DNA of 64,000 bases from Gonatopus flavifemur (lineage: Eukaryota; Arthropoda; Insecta; Hymenoptera; Dryinidae): positions 620,001 to 684,000 of the forward strand of contig JAFFJZ010000046.1 of the NCBI GenBank assembly GCA_018340375.1, read 5' to 3'. Below the pieces are notes generated by a model. The model worked only from the letters and a program-made list of their open reading frames with translations, did not search any database and was not told where the DNA came from. Of the stretch, positions 59,160-64,000 are shown piece after piece. A program made the translations under genes and the position numbers. How positions within the stretch are numbered: position 1 is the stretch's first letter; each line of letters opens with the position of its first letter.

Positions 59160-60429
59160 CTCCGCACCAGGGCTGCGGAGTCGGAGCTTTCACACAGCCG
59201 ACTCCGACTCCGACTCCGACTCCGGCTCCGACTCCGGCTTTAGTGTTTATTCCCATGAATAAAAATTCGAAAGAACCAAACTTGGACATAAGATAGACAT
59301 TATTCGTTATCGAGGTTTTTCGACCTGTGTTTCAATATTTTATTAATTGATATATTATTCAAGTTCGATTCGCTAAATATGTCGAGGCTGAAATGCAAAC
59401 AATTAACAGACCTCCAGGTCGTAACTAATTTTAATGTTCTATTAGAAAATTGTATGCATGAATTATTTCTCCCATCAACATTGTTCGACAGATATAAATA
59501 TTCCAAATGTTAGGAAAAAACTTCGTCAACAACTTTCGACAAACAATTTCCTTTAAAACTTTCATTCATGAACCGTTGATCTGATGCGGTACATAAATTT
59601 GTATGTTTTCATATGCAGCAGCTTATTGAACAATTAGAACCAACAGGGTGGATGAAAAAGCACGTTTCTTGATTATTTCAGAATATAATAAACACAAGAA
59701 TCAATAAATGAAAAATACTTTGTTTCTGAATGTTTTCATTATTCACTGTAAGAAATAAATGTGGGATATCTAACCAAAAATATTCCACCATGAATAGGGA
59801 ACTTGACATCCTGATTTAGTAGAGTTTGCCCCTACTTTTTGAAGGATTCAACACCCAAAAAACAGAATAGTTCTTCAAAATGGAGGAAGAATCCCCTATT
59901 TTTGATGGAAAAATAATTCTCCCACGACCAGGGGATGGAATCCGCCATTAAAGTGAGGATTAACTCCCCATATTTCCTCTAGTGTTTGTAAATCTGTCAC
60001 ATTCCTGATAACATCAGTGAATCAACACAATCTGCGAATGATTCTCAAACGACTCCAAAACGATTCCCGTTCTGGTAATAAGAATGAGTGCAATATAAAT
60101 CTATTAAGCAAATTAGCATAGAGTGATAGCGAGATTCGTTGGAAACGAGCAGTATGGAGCTTTTTGAATAATTAGGTAATAATTAAGGACTTATCTTTCA
60201 TTTGAAACTTGAAATTAAATGGGCGGTGTTGGTGCACAGTTCACAAGCAGAACTAGGCTAGGGTTTCATCCGTAGGAATATAAGAATACGCAGAATAAAA
60301 TATACATAATATATTTACATAATAAAAAGACATAATAAAAAAATAGAAATAGCAATAGATTCATATAATAAAACCTATGAAATATATGTATACTGAAGAT
60401 TATTGTATAGATTACACACTTACTTACTA

Positions 60430-60904
60430 CACAGAAAAAAGTATCCCTTTGGATCTAACAAATTGTTATTTGAATAGGTTCAAAAAATATTTCTTTGACG
60501 GAAATGAATATTTTCTTCATCAAAAAAATGTATTATTTGATTTTTCTCCCGAGTAACAAATTTGTTTGTACTCTCCAAATCTGAATCAGTGGTATTTCAC
60601 TGGATTGCAGTGATAAGTATACCACTGCGAACCAGTGCATATACACTGCGAATCAGTGAGTATTCACTGATTTTCACAGTGAAATACGACTAATTGTAAT
60701 CAGTGAAAAGAACATCCAACTGCAGAATCAGCGACTATTCACTGATTATGCAGTGGAATTCAACTGATTGAAATTAGTGGTATACTTATAACTGTGGAAT
60801 CAGTCGAATTCCACTGATTTAGATTTAGAGAGTATCAAAGAAATATTCATTTGGACGTATTCAAATAACAATTTCTTAGATTCGAAAAAATGCTTTTTTC
60901 TGTG
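60430..60904. mobile_element. MITE with AATCAGTG repeats, TA target
   Basis: CACAGAAAAAAGTAT and a partner ending TTTTTTCTGTG, with TA on both sides. Subterminal arms pair (AACAAATTGTTATTTGAATA and complement). The centre repeats CAGTG / CACTG (for example AATCAGTG, TTCACTGATT) more than fifteen times in both orientations. Confidence 0.8.
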
Positions 60905-61332
60905 TATATAATGTAATAAATTTGTTTGAAGGCATAATAAATGTAATAAGAACTTCTCTCAGTGTAAAGGAGGGGAGTGGATTGCAAACTTGTAATACTG
61001 ATAAAAAGAGAGATAAATCCCACACAGCAAATCAGTTCAGAAAGAGTGCAAAGAGAATTCAATTTGAATTCAATATGAATTCTCAAGAATTCTTTTTCTA
61101 CTCCCATGCCGTATACCTATATGGGATTCCAGTGCTGCAACGACCTTAGCTCTCCCTGCAGAAACGAAATCATTCAGAACGATTGATAGTGCAAATCTCT
61201 GATGAAAAATGATTCGAACTTATTTAGAATCATTTGAGTCTGAAACGGGAAATTTGAGTCTGAAATGAGAAATGTACTAATTCGAAATTTGTACATTTCT
61301 CATTGGAGAAATTGAATTTCGATAAAAATCAA

Positions 61333-61750
61333 CCCAGCAAAAAATCTGGAATGGAAAAGAATGGGAAGAGAATAGGAAAATCCTATTTTGAATTCTTTTC
61401 AATTCGAAGTTTGTATCAAAAGAATAGAAAGAAATGGAAATATTTGGATTGTAATTCTGTGTCTGGAATTCAGTTGCTATTCTTCTTTGAAGTCTTGCCC
61501 TACAATTGAAAATCGTGATACCAGTGTCATCAACAACATATTCATTCACAACATAGCAGTTGTATTCTGAATTTGACATTAGAAAAATTAAAATTGAATA
61601 GCACGTTTGGAATAAGATTTCACTTGGAATATGTTAGAATAGACAAGAATAGAATTTTTCCAAAATGAATTCTATGACTCCAAAAATCGGATTCAAATTC
61701 TTCAATCTCAATTCTTTCCTATTCTTTTCAATTCAAGATTTTTTGCTGGG
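61333..61750. mobile_element. MITE, ends CCCAGCAAAAAATCT
   Basis: CCCAGCAAAAAATCTGGAAT and a partner finishing GATTTTTTGCTGGG. The arms pair through AAAGAAT/AGAATAGGAA segments; the interior is AT-rich. AA lies on both outer sides. Non-coding. Confidence 0.75.
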
Positions 61751-62153
61751 AATTCTTTGAATGATCTGAGTTTTACGGGGACGTTACATTCCCACTTAGA
61801 GATGTTCTATGACTCTATTCCTCCATTCACATACCTTCATATTTCCATTGATATGAAGAATTATAGCACCTTCTTACCGAACAGATCATGAGAACAAACA
61901 CATCAATTCCTACTCTCATGTCTTGATTTATCTTATTTATGTCAACAGAGAATTCTATGCATTCGATTTCGAAACATTACACTTTGAATTCCGAATCAAC
62001 GTGTGGAAATACATTGTCCATAAATTCACATATGGATTCCTCGTTTGTGTTGGAGAAAAATTGAAAAAATTTTTTGCATGCAAATTTCATCTCTCAACTA
62101 ATGCACCTAAGATCCATAAGAGTTCATTATGGAACCACTGTTGGAATCTATTA

Positions 62154-62391
62154 CACTGGGAAAAAAATTAGCTTAATCAGAAGAACATATTTTCTTGATC
62201 TAAGAATATATTTTTTTTCTTATCTCACAAAATGTGTACTTGGAGTAAGCAAATTTTGTCTATATCACACTGTATAGTTTCAAACTGAGTAATTTCTTCT
62301 TTCGAAGAAAGTTTTCTTGAATCAAGAAAATATCGAATCGGACTCGGTCAGACCAATATTTTCTTAGTTTAAGATTTTTTTTCTCTCAATG
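62154..62391. mobile_element. MITE, ends CACTGGGAAAAAAA, TA target
   Basis: CACTGGGAAAAAAA and a partner ending TTTTTTTTCTCTCAATG, with TA at 62152-62153 and 62392-62393. TTTCTTGAT and AAGAAAATAT blocks mirror around the centre. End type related to 60430-60904 and 63562-63815. Confidence 0.65.
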
Positions 62392-62771
62392 TAATATGAG
62401 TTCATTACAATTGAATGATCAGAAGATTGAATATGTGTATCTTCAAAGATGAGTCAAAGAAATGAAAATATATTCCAAAGAGCACACGAAGTTCTCTGAT
62501 TGTTTTAAAAACATAGCCTAGGTTCTGCGAGTCTTAACCTCCAAAAGCACATATTTTTACAGCATTCTCACTTTTAATGCAGCAAAACACGTTCTGAAAA
62601 CGTTCTTTCCATATACTACAGGACGTTCTCGTAATATTTTTCTAACGTACTTTCATGGAAACTAACTGTTTTCATAAGGAGTCGATGAAATAACAATCGA
62701 CTCCGACTCCCCTTTCGACTACATCCATCATTCCACGACTCCGACTCCGACTCCACAGCCCTGCTCCGCAC

Positions 62772-63561
62772 CCTATCATCTGATTGTAATGGAACTCATA
62801 TCACGCTCCAGGTTATTACCCGATAGTGGTCCCATATGAGCTCCATCCTAATCGGGTGGAAATTGTGCAGAATTTTTGTTCATAATTCGCAGTATTTGAC
62901 CATATTTAGAAAACATGCTTTCATTGTGTTCGTTCCACCAAAACCCATGGAACTTTGAGCATTTCCAGCCCGAGTAAAAATGAAAACTCCTGCAACACGT
63001 CTGCACTAGTCCCGCACTTATATTCACGCCCGTAACACTCCCGCAACAGATCCAAAAATTCGTGAGATTCTTGGTTCAAAATCAAAGCGCCCATAACATA
63101 CCCGCACCAGACCTGTACGCATATATATGTCCGCACCACGCCCGCAACAGGTATGCACGTTTTTCCTGTTTTGACACTATATGGACGTGGTGTAAGCATA
63201 TCGCAAGAGGCTTTTTTCTCATCTCCATTAAATCAGTACAATTTTTCTGAATCTCTAATAATTTTGCAATTAGTGAAATTTCAGAATAAGAATGAAGCGA
63301 AATAAAAACTTTCTAAGGCTCAAACGTAAAAGTTGTGAGAGAAATCTTCCTCATACAAAAATTCGGTGTGTTACTGCTTTCGAACGCGTGCATATTCAAA
63401 GGAACCCAAACAACGCCGTGTGTATGACACAAATTATTTTTCCCAAAATTTATATTGGTTTTTCTCTTACATCTATTACGCAAAGAGGAGGAGTTGTAAT
63501 TTGGTATGAAACATTCCGACAAACTTTGAACGTGATGACCCAGTCATTGCATGGTGTTATA
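62772..63561. other. Intergenic with CCCGCAAC/CCCGCACC motifs
   Basis: About 62985-63150 repeats CCGCAACA / CCGCACCA-like words every ~25-40 bp. Open frames of 60-115 codons show no domain. No gene supported. Confidence 0.5.
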
Positions 63562-63815
63562 CACGGAGAGAAATTTATTTGGAAAGATTACTATTTTATT
63601 CGTAAACTAGAACTATTCGGAAAAATCAGACAATAATTTATAGCATAACTCCTAATCATTGCCAGCTGTGATGGTAAAAATCCAAATTAATCTCGATTTT
63701 TACCATCACAACTGGCAATGATTAGGAGTTATATTATAAATTATTGTCTGATTTTTCCGAATAGTTCTAGTTTACGAATAAAATGGTCATTTTTCCAAAT
63801 ACATTTCTCTCCGTG
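63562..63815. mobile_element. Near-perfect 254-bp hairpin MITE, TA target
   Basis: CACGGAGAGAAATTTATTTG pairs with the complement ending CTCTCCGTG, with TA at 63560-63561 and 63816-63817. Arms of ~120 bp match almost base for base around a ~12-bp spacer (CAAATTAATCTC). The high arm identity suggests a young copy or a recently formed palindrome. Confidence 0.88.
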
Positions 63816-63817
63816 TA

Positions 63818-64000
63818 GTGTATTGAAGTGAAATACAACGTGGCAGTGTGTGTGTACATCAAATTGTGTCAAACTATTTTATAAAAAATGAGTTCCTGTG
63901 GAAGGTAAGGATATTTATATCGACTCCTATTCATGTACATCTTGCTGAGTATCCCCTTAAGGGCTTTCGGACGTGGTAGAACTATAAATATGTAGGTACA
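63818..64000. other. No recognisable feature
   Basis: Window edge. Nothing supported. Confidence 0.5.

Larger units (their letters stand above)
59168..62763. mobile_element. Non-autonomous hAT element (3.6 kb), exact 8-bp TSD
   Basis: The ends are CAGGGCTGCGGAGTCGGAG and ..ACTCCACAGCCCTG, with CTCCGCAC repeated exactly at 59160-59167 and 62764-62771. The subterminal parts are GACTCC hexamer repeats (59196-59245 and 62690-62755). No transposase-like frame is found inside. The interior is AT-rich and carries several MITEs (60430-60904, 61333-61750, 62154-62391). The remaining stretches, such as 59250-60429, show no gene. Confidence 0.9.

Noticed and set aside
59099..59296. TPTPTPTPAPTPA-type protein
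   Set aside because: Translation of GACTCC hexamer repeats at the hAT terminus.
63292..63636. 114-codon basic frame as a gene
   Set aside because: It runs into the palindromic MITE at 63562 and has no motif; no splice or start context supports it.

Overview
The window looks like transposon-packed nuclear DNA from an arthropod, most likely an insect. The reasons are AT-rich sequence, spliceosomal introns inside coding sequence, and almost wall-to-wall remains of eukaryotic transposable elements (TEs): DUF4817-type IS630/Tc1-mariner relatives, mariner, piggyBac, hAT, Transib, an RTE-like LINE, a second APE-type LINE, MITEs and foldbacks. I see no convincing ordinary host gene, no rRNA or tRNA gene and no CRISPR. 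The species cannot be named from this sequence. TE boundaries below were found by eye from terminal inverted repeats (TIRs) and target-site duplications (TSDs).

Layout. 1-7.2 kb: an AGATCT-rich MITE, a 2.8-kb foldback, a DUF4817-type transposon with an open 363-aa transposase, and a MITE with ACCGAATG repeats. 7.4-10.5 kb: ~175-bp repeats in alternating orientation. 10.6-11.3 kb: a dead ubiquitin-specific-protease (USP) copy. 11.6-15.7 kb: hairpins, a GGTCTACC palindrome cluster, a 1.2-kb palindrome and a 306-bp tandem repeat. 15.8-25.4 kb: one old DUF4817-type transposon that carries a ~218-bp satellite, a decayed transposase and a full-length LINE with a 9-bp TSD.

26-39.3 kb is a five-level nest: a long-inverted-repeat element is split by a hAT (8-bp TSD); the hAT holds an RTE tail; the RTE tail holds a piggyBac (TTAA); and the piggyBac holds an unrecognised 4.3-kb transposon (3-bp TSD). 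40-44.6 kb: the most interesting locus, an apparently intact three-exon Transib (RAG1-like) transposase on the minus strand, flanked by inverted ~120-bp tandem arrays. 45.3-53.4 kb: a foldback holding an RTE LINE (11-bp TSD) whose reading frame has only two stops and a second piggyBac inserted at TTAA. 53.3-58.5 kb: broken DUF4817 transposases, one split by a 1.9-kb element with a 4-bp TSD, then an internally deleted mariner. 59.2-62.8 kb: a hAT with an exact 8-bp TSD and no transposase, filled with MITEs. 63.6 kb: a near-perfect 254-bp hairpin.

The genes do not form a pathway. The window is a stratified record of insertions, and the empty-site joins across TTAA, 3-bp, 4-bp, 8-bp and LINE-type duplications let the order of events be read. 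Only two coding units look potentially functional by eye: the DUF4817-type transposase (5238-6329) and the Transib transposase (40754-43462).
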